DNA of 64,000 nucleotides from JAGVYF01 sp041650315 (GTDB lineage Archaea; Nanobdellota; Nanobdellia; Woesearchaeales; JAGVYF01): positions 496,001 through 560,000 of the forward strand of contig JBAZLJ010000001.1 in the NCBI GenBank assembly GCA_041650315.1, written 5' to 3'. The notes beneath the pieces were generated by a model. That model did not search any database. It was not told the origin of the DNA and saw only the letters and a list, made by a program, of their open reading frames with translations. This document shows, piece after piece, positions 57,514 to 64,000 of the stretch; the stretch's first letter is position 1; every line of letters begins with the position of its first letter. Both the position numbers and the translations under genes were made by a program.

Positions 57514-57843
57514 CTACTTCCTCCCTTTCTTCTTCAGCCATCTGCGCAAGTCTTTCGTCTCTTCCATCAGCTTCTTCCGTTCTGCTTCTGTCATCTCTGT
57601 TTTCTGAGGGGCGGATTCTTCTGTCTCTTCTTTCTTGCACTGAATATTAGCGGGATTATTGGCAAAGAAAGTCCTAGTCTTGTCATCGGATGATTGATTA
57701 CTCTGCAAAGAGTCATCCGTGCTGAAGTATCTCTTCAGATCATTATGGAAAGTCTCGCGTCTCGCCAGACGTTTCAAACCTTCAGCCCTTAGCGCATCAT
57801 ACTTTTTCCTGCGCTCAGTCAAAGTCAATGGTTTCTTGGGCAA
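57514..57843 (-). CDS. Array protein with LRRWLKKKGRK tail, first tandem copy, TTG start
   Basis: 109 residues. There is no ATG at the head: the frame appears to start at TTG (57843) after GAGGTGAG, giving MPKKPLTLTERRKKYDAL. Tail ETKDLRRWLKKKGRK as in the next two genes. The head is basic and helical. Confidence 0.55.
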   Translation of the reverse strand: MPKKPLTLTERRKKYDALRAEGLKRLARRETFHNDLKRYFSTDDSLQSNQSSDDKTRTFFANNPANIQCKKEETEESAPQKTEMTEAERKKLMEETKDLRRWLKKKGRK

Positions 57844-57875
57844 ACCTCACCTCTTTTCTGGTACCGCTAAATCTC

Positions 57876-58223
57876 TTATTTGCGGTTATTGAAACCGAAC
57901 TTCTCGCCAGCGGAAATCAACTTGTCCATGTTCTCCTTGGCCATTTCCTGAGAAGGATAGAACAGGTCGTACATGGAATATCCTTCTTCGGCGTATCGTT
58001 TGTCCTTCTCGGAGTCCCAGAATCCAGGCATCTTATGGACTCTGTCATTCTCGTCCATGAAAATGTATCTCATGTTGTAGCCGTAACTCGGGGTCCAAAC
58101 GTCCTCGGATATCGCGCCTTTCCTCATGCGGAGGACTGCCCGAACCACACAACCAGATTTCCGGTCGATGATCCAGGCAGTATCTCCGCGTTTGATGGAT
58201 TGGCGGAATGCAGCGATGTCCAT
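57876..58223 (-). CDS. SH3-like array protein
   Basis: 115 residues: KRGDTAWIIDRKSGCVVRAV, then DLFYPSQEMAKENMDKLISA as the closing helix. Member of the array's SH3-like family. Start follows the previous stop within two bases. Confidence 0.6.
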   Translation of the reverse strand: MDIAAFRQSIKRGDTAWIIDRKSGCVVRAVLRMRKGAISEDVWTPSYGYNMRYIFMDENDRVHKMPGFWDSEKDKRYAEEGYSMYDLFYPSQEMAKENMDKLISAGEKFGFNNRK

Positions 58224-58224
58224 A

Positions 58225-58584
58225 TTACTTCTTCAGATCATCACGAAGAAAGAAATCGGCTGAAAGCTCGAACCAGCCGCGGAACCTTTTCTCGACCTTT
58301 AGGAATAGATAAGAGCAGAGCAATATCGTCAATATCAAGATGAAATGGAATGCGCCATGAAACATGACGTAGCAGAGGTGTGAGAAGATTGCCAACGTTA
58401 TAGGATAAAGAAGGTTTACCGTTTCCTGCTCGTAGAAATAACCGATTAAAGAGAATGCGGAAATCGCGATGATTATATTGAGCCACTTCAGCATCTTCTG
58501 TATAATCCGCTTGAAAAATTCGCGCCTCTTCACAATCCTCAACTTGTGATCCGCTTCTGACTTAGTGGAATAGAAGAAATCCAT
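58225..58584 (-). CDS. Array membrane protein
   Basis: 119 residues with three hydrophobic helices and a C-terminal RFRGWFELSADFFLRDDLKK, which resembles the tail IRAWLAPPIDFLKRDALKEG of 58800-59321, so the two are probably related. Weak ribosome-binding site. Confidence 0.55.
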   Translation of the reverse strand: MDFFYSTKSEADHKLRIVKRREFFKRIIQKMLKWLNIIIAISAFSLIGYFYEQETVNLLYPITLAIFSHLCYVMFHGAFHFILILTILLCSYLFLKVEKRFRGWFELSADFFLRDDLKK

Positions 58585-58599
58585 GTTCTGTTCGGAGAA

Positions 58600-58803
58600 C
58601 TAATCATGTATGATAGAGTCCCCTGTTATGTGATACATCCGAGGGTCCCCATACTCCTGCGAAGTGATTGTCCTGATGACTCCGGATACCACTTGTGTGG
58701 GATTGTATACAACTCCTTGTCCTAACGATTCGCAGCACGGATACCCCCTATCGAACAGCCCATACACGGTCTGACCTACCGCCCACTGCTTGGATTCAGT
58801 CAT
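58600..58803 (-). CDS. Small SH3-like array protein
   Basis: 67 residues: WAVGQTVYGLFDRGYPCCES and VSGVIRTITSQEYGDPRMYH, beta-rich. ATGA overlap with the upstream gene; GGGAGGT ribosome-binding site. Member of the SH3-like family by pattern. Confidence 0.55.
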   Translation of the reverse strand: MTESKQWAVGQTVYGLFDRGYPCCESLGQGVVYNPTQVVSGVIRTITSQEYGDPRMYHITGDSIIHD

Positions 58804-59321
58804 TTCTTACCTCCCTCTTTCAACGCGTCGCGCTTAAGGAAATCTATCGGCGGGGCGAGCCATGCGCGAATCTTGAAACACAGCTTCGTATGCAAGTCCC
58901 ATTCCAAAATCATCATGATGATTATGACAAACAGAATCATGAACGGCCGCAAATATGCATAATTGGGGGCGACTGAAAGAGCGCAGATACCTAGCATGAC
59001 GGCTAGTCCAATAGTGGATATGGCTGCTTCGATGAAGTGGCACTTCGTGTCCCACTTATCGAGCACTTCAATCTTGCGGTCTATCTCTTTCTCGTAGTAA
59101 TGCAAACGTTCGGTATCTATCTCTGATAAAAATTCTCTCCCTGAGGGGTATTGAACAATGTAATGTCTTCCCATATCCACATATTCTGGAGCGCCGCCAA
59201 AAGCAATCCCGCTAAACAATGAAATATTCTCAGTAACCTTCACTACTGTGCCTTTCAACTTCCGTCCGTCCCGTAACCAGAATACTTCCTGACCTTCCTC
59301 GGGCGGAAGCTTCGGATTCAT
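58800..59321 (-). CDS. Array protein: SH3-like head and two membrane helices
   Basis: 173 residues. Head EEGQEVFWLRDGRKLKGTVV fits the SH3-like pattern; helices at about 100-120 and 128-148; tail ends FLKRDALKEGGKK. Combines the two motifs found separately in its downstream neighbours. AAGGGGAAA upstream. Confidence 0.6.
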   Translation of the reverse strand: MNPKLPPEEGQEVFWLRDGRKLKGTVVKVTENISLFSGIAFGGAPEYVDMGRHYIVQYPSGREFLSEIDTERLHYYEKEIDRKIEVLDKWDTKCHFIEAAISTIGLAVMLGICALSVAPNYAYLRPFMILFVIIIMMILEWDLHTKLCFKIRAWLAPPIDFLKRDALKEGGKK

Positions 59322-59323
59322 GA

Positions 59324-59512
59324 TTATTTCCCCTTACCTGTACTCGGGAATGAAGTAAGACGGAACGCTCCGGGTGAGCGAGTCTTTCTTTTTATCTTTT
59401 CCAGGATCTCGGCCAATCTCCTGTCGAAATCTTCCGGAAGGCAGAGGGAGATGTCAAGCGAGTATTCGGGTGTCGATGCTTCTTTCTTTTCTCTCATGGT
59501 ATCGTGTTTCAT
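59324..59512 (-). CDS. Small acidic/basic array protein
   Basis: 62 residues from MKHDTMREKKEASTPEYSLD with LPEDFDRRLAEILEKIKRKT helix. GAAAGGAG upstream, ATGA overlap. Not recognised. Confidence 0.5.
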   Translation of the reverse strand: MKHDTMREKKEASTPEYSLDISLCLPEDFDRRLAEILEKIKRKTRSPGAFRLTSFPSTGKGK

Positions 59513-59763
59513 CTCGGCACTCCTTTCACCCAGAAGTCCCACTGCTTCTTGAACCAGTCTCTCGTATCGGTCGCCTTGTCTTTGGCCTTCTCCTTTACCT
59601 TGCCGGCAGTCTTGCCAAAGAATCTGTCGAAGCTGACGTAGCCAGAAGCGAGAATCAGGCCGATGACTATCAACACCGGACCGACTATGATTCCGGGATA
59701 AAGGATGACTAGGCCGCCGATGAGGACGAGGATAGCTCCGAGGATGCGCAGATTGAGGTTCAT
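59509..59763 (-). CDS. Two-helix membrane protein with basic tail
   Basis: 84 residues: ILGAILVLIGGLVILYPGII, then VLIVIGLILASGY, then an amphipathic tail (GKTAGKVKEKAKDKATDTRD). Not recognised. Confidence 0.55.
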   Translation of the reverse strand: MNLNLRILGAILVLIGGLVILYPGIIVGPVLIVIGLILASGYVSFDRFFGKTAGKVKEKAKDKATDTRDWFKKQWDFWVKGVPR

Positions 59764-59768
59764 CAATT

Positions 59769-60065
59769 CTACCACCTCTTCGAGTAGAAAGCGATTATGT
59801 TGCGCATGCCAAAACGTTCACGTCTCTCGCGATGGCGGAGCTCGGAATCGATTATATCCAGAAGACCTTTCTTCTGGCAAGGGAGCAAGTATTTCACTAT
59901 TTGCAACTCAAAAGAAATCCTTTCCTCGGATTTATCAACCTCAATGGGTTTCTCCTCCAAAGAAGCTTTCAACATTTGAATCGCCTTGAGAGGCATCTTA
60001 TAGAGAGCATCGTTAACCTGAGCCCAATTCACAGTCAATTCGTCGGGCGCGTTTGGGTCCTTCAT
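59769..60065 (-). CDS. Helical soluble array protein
   Basis: 98 residues from MKDPNAPDELTVNWAQVNDA. Helical, with LELQIVKYLLPCQKKGLLDI-like segment that could be a small winged-helix. AAGGAGTG upstream. Not recognised. Confidence 0.5.
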   Translation of the reverse strand: MKDPNAPDELTVNWAQVNDALYKMPLKAIQMLKASLEEKPIEVDKSEERISFELQIVKYLLPCQKKGLLDIIDSELRHRERRERFGMRNIIAFYSKRW

Positions 60066-60069
60066 GCTA

Positions 60070-60435
60070 TCACTCCTTGTTGTCCGTCTCGTAGGTCTCG
60101 TCATCAATCGTGATGGAAGTCACGATGAATATCTTATTCTTGTTTTTCTTGTCTTGCATCCTCTCGCCGACAATGGTGATCTCGTGGCCGAGCTCTTTCT
60201 CAGCGAGGATCCATGCGCAGAGCTGTGCACGCAAGTCACCATCGGAATGGTCGGAGAACTTGCAATGCAAAGCGGCATCATCTTCCTGAATCGAGAAGTA
60301 GAGCGGGCTGTACCCACCGGCAACCTTCGCGCAGTAGGCGGAAAGCGGCCTGCCGGAAATCTCTTCGGTCTTGGCATACGCCTGAGGCGCGATGATGAAC
60401 GCAATGAGCAGTGCGATGAACAGGGTGCGTTTCAT
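60070..60435 (-). CDS. Exported array protein
   Basis: 121 residues with a Sec signal peptide ending QAYA-K (LFIALLIAFIIAPQAYA) and a small soluble domain with three cysteines (SAYCAKVAG, ALHCKFS, AQLCAWIL). GAAAGGAG upstream. Not recognised. Confidence 0.6.
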   Translation of the reverse strand: MKRTLFIALLIAFIIAPQAYAKTEEISGRPLSAYCAKVAGGYSPLYFSIQEDDAALHCKFSDHSDGDLRAQLCAWILAEKELGHEITIVGERMQDKKNKNKIFIVTSITIDDETYETDNKE

Positions 60436-60448
60436 TTTTGAACTCCTT

Positions 60449-60847
60449 TCACTTCTTTAGCTCTTTTCTCATATCAAGGCCTTCATTGAACAAAGCGATG
60501 TAATGCCTCCTGCGGCGTTCATCGCCCCAGGTATAGTTTTTCTTTTCCGTTATCTCCTTCATCCTGAGCTTACCTATCAAGACCATCAAACTCTGTATCG
60601 CGCAATCGAGAGCTTTCTCATAGCTGAGATGGAAGCATTCTCCGGAAACATAGTCCTTGCCGACTTTTCCGAACCTGATTATATCCCCGTTCGGCAACCG
60701 CACGCCGGGCGGGTCGACTATCGGAACGCTGAAAATCCTGAGCATCGGGTGAGAGAAATCGAACGACCATACCCTGTCGCCGCATTTCTGCTGCAGAAGC
60801 TGTTCGAGATTCCGCGCTACTTCGCTGCGACACAACAAATCATGCAT
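60449..60847 (-). CDS. Array protein, relative of 61441-61833
   Basis: 132 residues from MHDLLCRSEVARNLEQLLQQ. PNGDIIRFGKVGKDYVSGEC and HLSYEKALDCAIQSLMVLIG align by eye with GEKFNLNDPLFLDDYHLTYK and EALESIIAQCKVAVEGAELG of 61441-61833; both end in RRHYIALFN/IYHFNALRE-like helices. AAGGGGGT upstream. Confidence 0.55.
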   Translation of the reverse strand: MHDLLCRSEVARNLEQLLQQKCGDRVWSFDFSHPMLRIFSVPIVDPPGVRLPNGDIIRFGKVGKDYVSGECFHLSYEKALDCAIQSLMVLIGKLRMKEITEKKNYTWGDERRRRHYIALFNEGLDMRKELKK

Positions 60848-60858
60848 GAATACCCCCT

Positions 60859-61080
60859 TCACTCCTTTACATCGATGAAGTAGCCTTCGAATTCTTTGGG
60901 GAAGAAGTCCTTGATGTCGGCTTTCTTCTCAGGGTAAGGATACGGATGGATTATCACGCGTATGCCTTTGCAACGGCCATAGACACAGATGTGCATGTTG
61001 TAGCCGAGCTCTGCGAGCTTCGATTTGTAAGCGATAATGAACTTAGCGATGATATCAGTCTCGATAGATTTGTTGGGCAT
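60859..61080 (-). CDS. Small soluble array protein
   Basis: 73 residues from MPNKSIETDIIAKFIIAYKS, alpha/beta (ICVYGRCKGIRVIIHPYPYP). Start lies 26 bases inside the end of the upstream gene; AGGA five bases before ATG. Not recognised. Confidence 0.5.
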   Translation of the reverse strand: MPNKSIETDIIAKFIIAYKSKLAELGYNMHICVYGRCKGIRVIIHPYPYPEKKADIKDFFPKEFEGYFIDVKE

Positions 61081-61441
61081 GATTCCTACGATACATCTCT
61101 CTATCCCAGAGGATATCCAAAGCTCCACTACGAGTAATTTGCTCAGGAATACCAAATATCCTGCCCCCAAACGCTATTTTTTCCTGGCCCTTGGACACGC
61201 AAGCCTCACTGCAATAGAAGCCATCATTCATGTTCATATCATCGCAGTACATCTCTTGACTAGTGATTTCTTTTTGGCAAGTGATGCAAGTGATCCGTAT
61301 CTTAGCGAACTCTTCTTCAAACTTATCCATCTCTATCTCTTCAAAACTCTTGAAATAGACCAAGCTTAATACTTTACATGCGACTATCACTGCCCCTATT
61401 GCGCACAATCCATATAAAAAGTAAGTAAAGATTATATCCAT
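61055..61441 (-). CDS. Membrane-anchored zinc-ribbon array protein
   Basis: 128 residues: N-terminal helix (IIFTYFLYGLCAIGAVIVAC), then ITCITCQKEITSQEMYC...FYCSEACVSKG, a CxxC...C...CxxxC treble-clef/ribbon pattern. One-base overlap with the upstream gene. Function unknown. Confidence 0.6.
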   Translation of the reverse strand: MDIIFTYFLYGLCAIGAVIVACKVLSLVYFKSFEEIEMDKFEEEFAKIRITCITCQKEITSQEMYCDDMNMNDGFYCSEACVSKGQEKIAFGGRIFGIPEQITRSGALDILWDREMYRRNHAQQIYRD

Positions 61442-61833
61442 CAGTTCACATTCCCATCGGACGTATCGAGATGCGCCAATCTTTCCTGCGCCTGTTCGCG
61501 AAGGGCATTGAAATGGTAGATGGTATGACGCAGGAGCTCTTCGTCCATCTGCGGAGTGGTCTTGAGGCCCAATTCAGCACCTTCAACAGCGACCTTGCAC
61601 TGTGCAATGATCGATTCCAAGGCTTCCTTATAGGTGAGATGGTAATCGTCCAGGAAGAGGGGATCGTTCAGGTTGAATTTCTCTCCGGAGGACGAGACTG
61701 CTACCATAGGCAGCACAAGCATGAGTCTCGATATCTTGAGAGGGAAATCTCCCAAGTCGCAGTACAGGATAGCGTTACCTTGACGGAGTTGCTTGATTCT
61801 CTCAAATTTCTTAGTGCGTTCTTCGTTTTCCAT
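61441..61833 (-). CDS. Helical array protein
   Basis: 130 residues from MENEERTKKFERIKQLRQGN. See 60449-60847 for a relative. GAAAGGAG nine bases upstream. Not recognised. Confidence 0.55.
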   Translation of the reverse strand: MENEERTKKFERIKQLRQGNAILYCDLGDFPLKISRLMLVLPMVAVSSSGEKFNLNDPLFLDDYHLTYKEALESIIAQCKVAVEGAELGLKTTPQMDEELLRHTIYHFNALREQAQERLAHLDTSDGNVN

Positions 61834-61844
61834 CGACGCTCCTT

Positions 61845-62111
61845 TCAATCCCTTTTCAATCTGTACCAGAATAATTTATGACGTTTGAACTTGATGATAA
61901 CTTTCTGTGCTATGAGAATCTTCAAAGTCTCGAGCGTATAGGCTGGATTGCGCTTCTGCGGTTCATACATCATATCATGCAGAGTCCTCTCGCTCAATTC
62001 ACCTAAGGGGTTCTTATCAAGATAGAGCATTATCAGATGCGCACATTCGAGATTCTTCGGAAAGTATTCTGATAACGCCCCTAACAACCTGATTACTTTT
62101 TTGTAGTGCAT
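61845..62111 (-). CDS. Possible winged-helix DNA-binding protein
   Basis: 88 residues. LLGALSEYFPKNLECAHLIM, ERTLHDMMYEPQKRNPAYTL, TLKILIAQKVIIKFKRHKLF has the helix-turn-helix and beta-wing order of small winged-helix regulators. It is one of the few candidates for regulator of the array. Confidence limited. Confidence 0.5.
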   Translation of the reverse strand: MHYKKVIRLLGALSEYFPKNLECAHLIMLYLDKNPLGELSERTLHDMMYEPQKRNPAYTLETLKILIAQKVIIKFKRHKLFWYRLKRD

Positions 62112-62120
62112 ACCTATAGA

Positions 62121-62702
62121 TTATTCCCAGTCAGGATATGTACCTTCGGGAGGGTAACCTACGAACTTGGCATGAACCATGCCGTCCTTGACTGATAGGC
62201 TCATGGCCTTGAAAAGATGTAGGTCCGGCATGCAGTAGGCTAGGTCGAACATCCATTTCCAGACCCGTGTCGCATCTACCAAAGACTTTATTTTTGCACC
62301 TTCAATCATCTCTCCACCGATTATGTCGACGTTCGGAATTTCATAATCCTTGATGAAGAATTTCCCGGCGCGGGTGAAGCTTATCTCATCGACGTTGTAG
62401 AAATCAATCATCCCCACCAATCTCATGCCAACTGCGTTTATCGCGAGGAACAACCTGAATTCATCCAGATCCTTGGACATCTGGAATCCGGACTTCTTCA
62501 GGAGGTTCGACATCCGTTTCTTGATGCCCACGGCAAGCTCTTGCTCTGTGTTCACCTTATAGAATTCTACGAAGAGCCTTTTCGTCTCTTCCCTCCGCTT
62601 GGTACTGGCTTTTCTCATGTCATAGATCATTATCAAAGGAATCGCCAGTGCCGCACAAGCTGCCACAATCATGAAAGTAAAGGTGCCTTCAGATATGCCC
62701 AT
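62121..62702 (-). CDS. Membrane-anchored array protein
   Basis: 193 residues: transmembrane helix near 8-26 (FTFMIVAACAALAIPLIMIY), then a soluble alpha/beta domain (FRLFLAINAVGMRLVGMIDF). Not recognised. Its start overlaps the end of the upstream gene. Confidence 0.55.
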   Translation of the reverse strand: MGISEGTFTFMIVAACAALAIPLIMIYDMRKASTKRREETKRLFVEFYKVNTEQELAVGIKKRMSNLLKKSGFQMSKDLDEFRLFLAINAVGMRLVGMIDFYNVDEISFTRAGKFFIKDYEIPNVDIIGGEMIEGAKIKSLVDATRVWKWMFDLAYCMPDLHLFKAMSLSVKDGMVHAKFVGYPPEGTYPDWE

Positions 62703-62838
62703 CAGCTCTTCCTTGCTTCTTCGAAGCGCGTTCAGCGAGATCGCGTTTGATGACGACGTAAATGGCGTATCCTGCTATGGAAAAGATTACTGCCAATCCT
62801 ATCGCCAGGATGTAGATGCCGGGATTAGTACCTTCCAT
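62689..62838 (-). CDS. 49-residue single-helix membrane protein
   Basis: MEGTNPGIYILAIGLAVIFS with one transmembrane helix and a basic cytoplasmic end (RASKKQGRADGHI). AGAGGAG upstream of the ATG. Not recognised. Confidence 0.5.
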   Translation of the reverse strand: MEGTNPGIYILAIGLAVIFSIAGYAIYVVIKRDLAERASKKQGRADGHI

Positions 62839-62851
62839 GCTACGGCTCCTC

Positions 62852-63271
62852 TCATGGGAATATCAGGTCATTCCCACAGACTTGCATCTTGGTGAGATAG
62901 AACGAGCCGTCCTGCAATCGCTTCACCCATATGGTGATTTCTTCGTTGTCTTTGTCAGTCTGTTCGAGCTGGATGAGGTCGCGGGCAATAATGCAAACGC
63001 GGTTCTGATCTGAGAGATATGATTTGTAATCATATCTTGCTACCAATACCTTTTCCTTCTGCGCGATGTAAACGATAAAGCAGTTAAGATTGTTACGCGA
63101 AGGATAATGCATGTAAGTGGCTTTCAGAGGCAACCCCTTGAAGCATTCAGCTTCCAATGGTTTTTCTACCTGCACGGGCTGTTCCGGCATGCCTGGCTTC
63201 ACAGAAGTGATGTCGGGATTGGGAGAGCAGCCAGCGATGATGCAGAGGGCGAGCAAAAGTAGCATACGCAT
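62852..63271 (-). CDS. Array lipoprotein
   Basis: 139 residues with a lipoprotein signal: MRMLLLLALCIIAGC, lipobox IAGC near residue 15. Mature part is a small beta-rich domain with cysteines (ECFKG, NCFIVY, RVCIIA, QVCGND). GAAAGGAG upstream. A candidate substrate for the LspA at 8449-8886 if both belong to one cell. Confidence 0.7.
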   Translation of the reverse strand: MRMLLLLALCIIAGCSPNPDITSVKPGMPEQPVQVEKPLEAECFKGLPLKATYMHYPSRNNLNCFIVYIAQKEKVLVARYDYKSYLSDQNRVCIIARDLIQLEQTDKDNEEITIWVKRLQDGSFYLTKMQVCGNDLIFP

Positions 63272-63282
63272 TGGCGCTCCTT

Positions 63283-63474
63283 TCAATCGATTATCAACGA
63301 GAATATGTACTGACGTTCGTCGTCCGGATCGAAACCGCGCGGAGGCCTGTGCGGTTTGCCTCTCGATCTTTCTCGGGCTTTCAACGCATCTTGCGCGGCA
63401 TGATTCAGGTTCTTGAACATCAATCTCTGAGAAAGGCGTATCTTACGCGCTCTCTTCGTCTGATGATTCTTCAT
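63283..63474 (-). CDS. Small basic array protein
   Basis: 63 residues, Arg/Lys-rich (KRARKIRLSQRLMFKNLNHA). Start overlaps the previous stop (TGATGA). Not recognised. Confidence 0.5.
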   Translation of the reverse strand: MKNHQTKRARKIRLSQRLMFKNLNHAAQDALKARERSRGKPHRPPRGFDPDDERQYIFSLIID

Positions 63475-63800
63475 CAGTTGCCTCGCGTCTCGTACCTATC
63501 TATGTCGATGTAGATATCCTTCGGTGAATCCCTGTCAACGCCGACATTCACCGGAGCATAGAACCTGTAATCGGAACAGAGTTGTTTCCTCAACGCTTCC
63601 GGAACATCGCTCAGCTGGAAGAAGAGCGATGCATTCGCGTTCCATCCGACTATCGCGAATCCGACAATGTTCATGCTCGGATCGATGCAGGTAACCCTGA
63701 CTAAAGTGCGCCACATCATGCACTGCGGTCCAGTCAGGTCAGTCCGTTCGCTCAGCGGCAAAGGGTGCTTGGTGAGCATCATTCTTTTTTCAGTCTCCAT
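63474..63800 (-). CDS. Soluble array protein
   Basis: 108 residues from METEKRMMLTKHPLPLSERT. Beta-rich (MWRTLVRVTCIDPSMNIVGF). The ATG lies 11 bases inside the end of the upstream gene, whose own stop is read in another frame. Not recognised. Confidence 0.5.
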   Translation of the reverse strand: METEKRMMLTKHPLPLSERTDLTGPQCMMWRTLVRVTCIDPSMNIVGFAIVGWNANASLFFQLSDVPEALRKQLCSDYRFYAPVNVGVDRDSPKDIYIDIDRYETRGN

Positions 63801-64000
63801 CGTAGGGAGGAAGCTGGATGATGTAATCATTTTCATCATCAGCGTATATGCCGGGAGTGAATTGTACACCTCTGAGCTTGCGGGCTTTCATCGCGCTGAG
63901 CTTTGCGCGATCGAGGAAATGGAGCCTCTTTTCCTCGGCTTCGAGTTCAGCGAGCTTCTTCTTCGCTTTCTCCATCTGCGCTTCTATCGCATTCCGACGC
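63790..64000 (-). CDS. Array protein, 5' part outside the window
   Basis: The frame is open from base 64000 to the stop at 63790 (about 70 residues). An internal ATG at 63975 has no ribosome-binding site, so the real start probably lies beyond the window. Reads MEKAKKKLAELEAEEKRLHF (coiled coil), then QFTPGIYADDENDYI. Not recognised. Confidence 0.5.
   Translation of the reverse strand, partial: RRNAIEAQMEKAKKKLAELEAEEKRLHFLDRAKLSAMKARKLRGVQFTPGIYADDENDYIIQLPPYDGD

Noticed and set aside
45377..64000. Calling the array a provirus
   Set aside because: No capsid, terminase, integrase, polymerase or helicase gene is visible, so the label is not supported.

Overview
The window looks like chromosome from a DPANN-type archaeon (Woesearchaeota/Pacearchaeota-like; an inference). 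Evidence from the genes: archaeal aIF1A, RNase P protein Rpp21, transcription factor S, XPD helicase, Dph2, an NMD3-like protein, a Sec11-type signal peptidase and cysteine-rich secreted proteins typical of these lineages. Evidence from expression signals: TATA-like boxes about 23-30 bases upstream of many ATG codons (leaderless transcripts), with Shine-Dalgarno motifs before internal operon genes. Bacterial-flavoured genes (LspA, TspO, Lon-like protease, RNase HIII, TrmA-type methylase) fit the usual mixed DPANN gene content. Bases 1-11,750: RNase HIII (cut by the window edge), an RHH-nucleotidyltransferase fusion, PEP synthase, an RNA m5U methylase, the C-terminal two thirds of a split Dph2, aIF1A, an lspA operon, a CDP-alcohol phosphotransferase and a ferredoxin. 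Bases 11,848-15,445: a tight four-gene operon (methylthiotransferase-like radical SAM enzyme, P-loop kinase, predicted nucleotidyltransferase, histidine phosphatase-NUDIX fusion) that looks like an uncharacterised modification or nucleotide-metabolism module. Bases 15,481-18,188: 2-oxoacid:ferredoxin oxidoreductase korABC. Bases 18,251-31,018: DUF378, TspO, XPD, a PIN-like protein, thioredoxin reductase/NYN/thioredoxin, a cysteine-rich exported protein, an Sfm1-like SPOUT enzyme, a thioredoxin-like lipoprotein, HypC with a DUF6390-like protein, a DEAD-box helicase with a pseudoknot-capable leader, tRNA-Arg with an oversized D-loop, Rpp21, and the N-terminal third of Dph2. Bases 31,208-42,810: TFS, signal peptidase I, Nth, an oxygen-defence operon (rubrerythrin, DUF2892, superoxide reductase), a PP-loop thiolase, a radical SAM protein, NMD3-like, and a secretory protease pair (S8 subtilisin, S16 Lon-like). 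Bases 42,854-45,186: a toxin-antitoxin island with palindromic operators and a candidate structured RNA. From about 45,260 to the window end the character changes. About 53 small genes, almost all unrecognised, lie on the minus strand, are often coupled by 4-base overlaps, and mostly carry a strong GAAAGGAG-type ribosome-binding site. The array ends at a hairpin-plus-T terminator at 45,262-45,291. It is visibly more GC-rich, rich in paralogue pairs, small membrane proteins and exported proteins, and shows no replication, capsid or integrase gene. It may be an integrated or extrachromosomal-type element or an assembly join; the sequence alone cannot decide. A separate recurrent feature of the first 45 kb is a set of about eight 108-176 base intergenic inverted-repeat elements. 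Their nested-stem layout is conserved while their arm sequences differ and stay complementary, and most lie immediately 3' of a stop codon.
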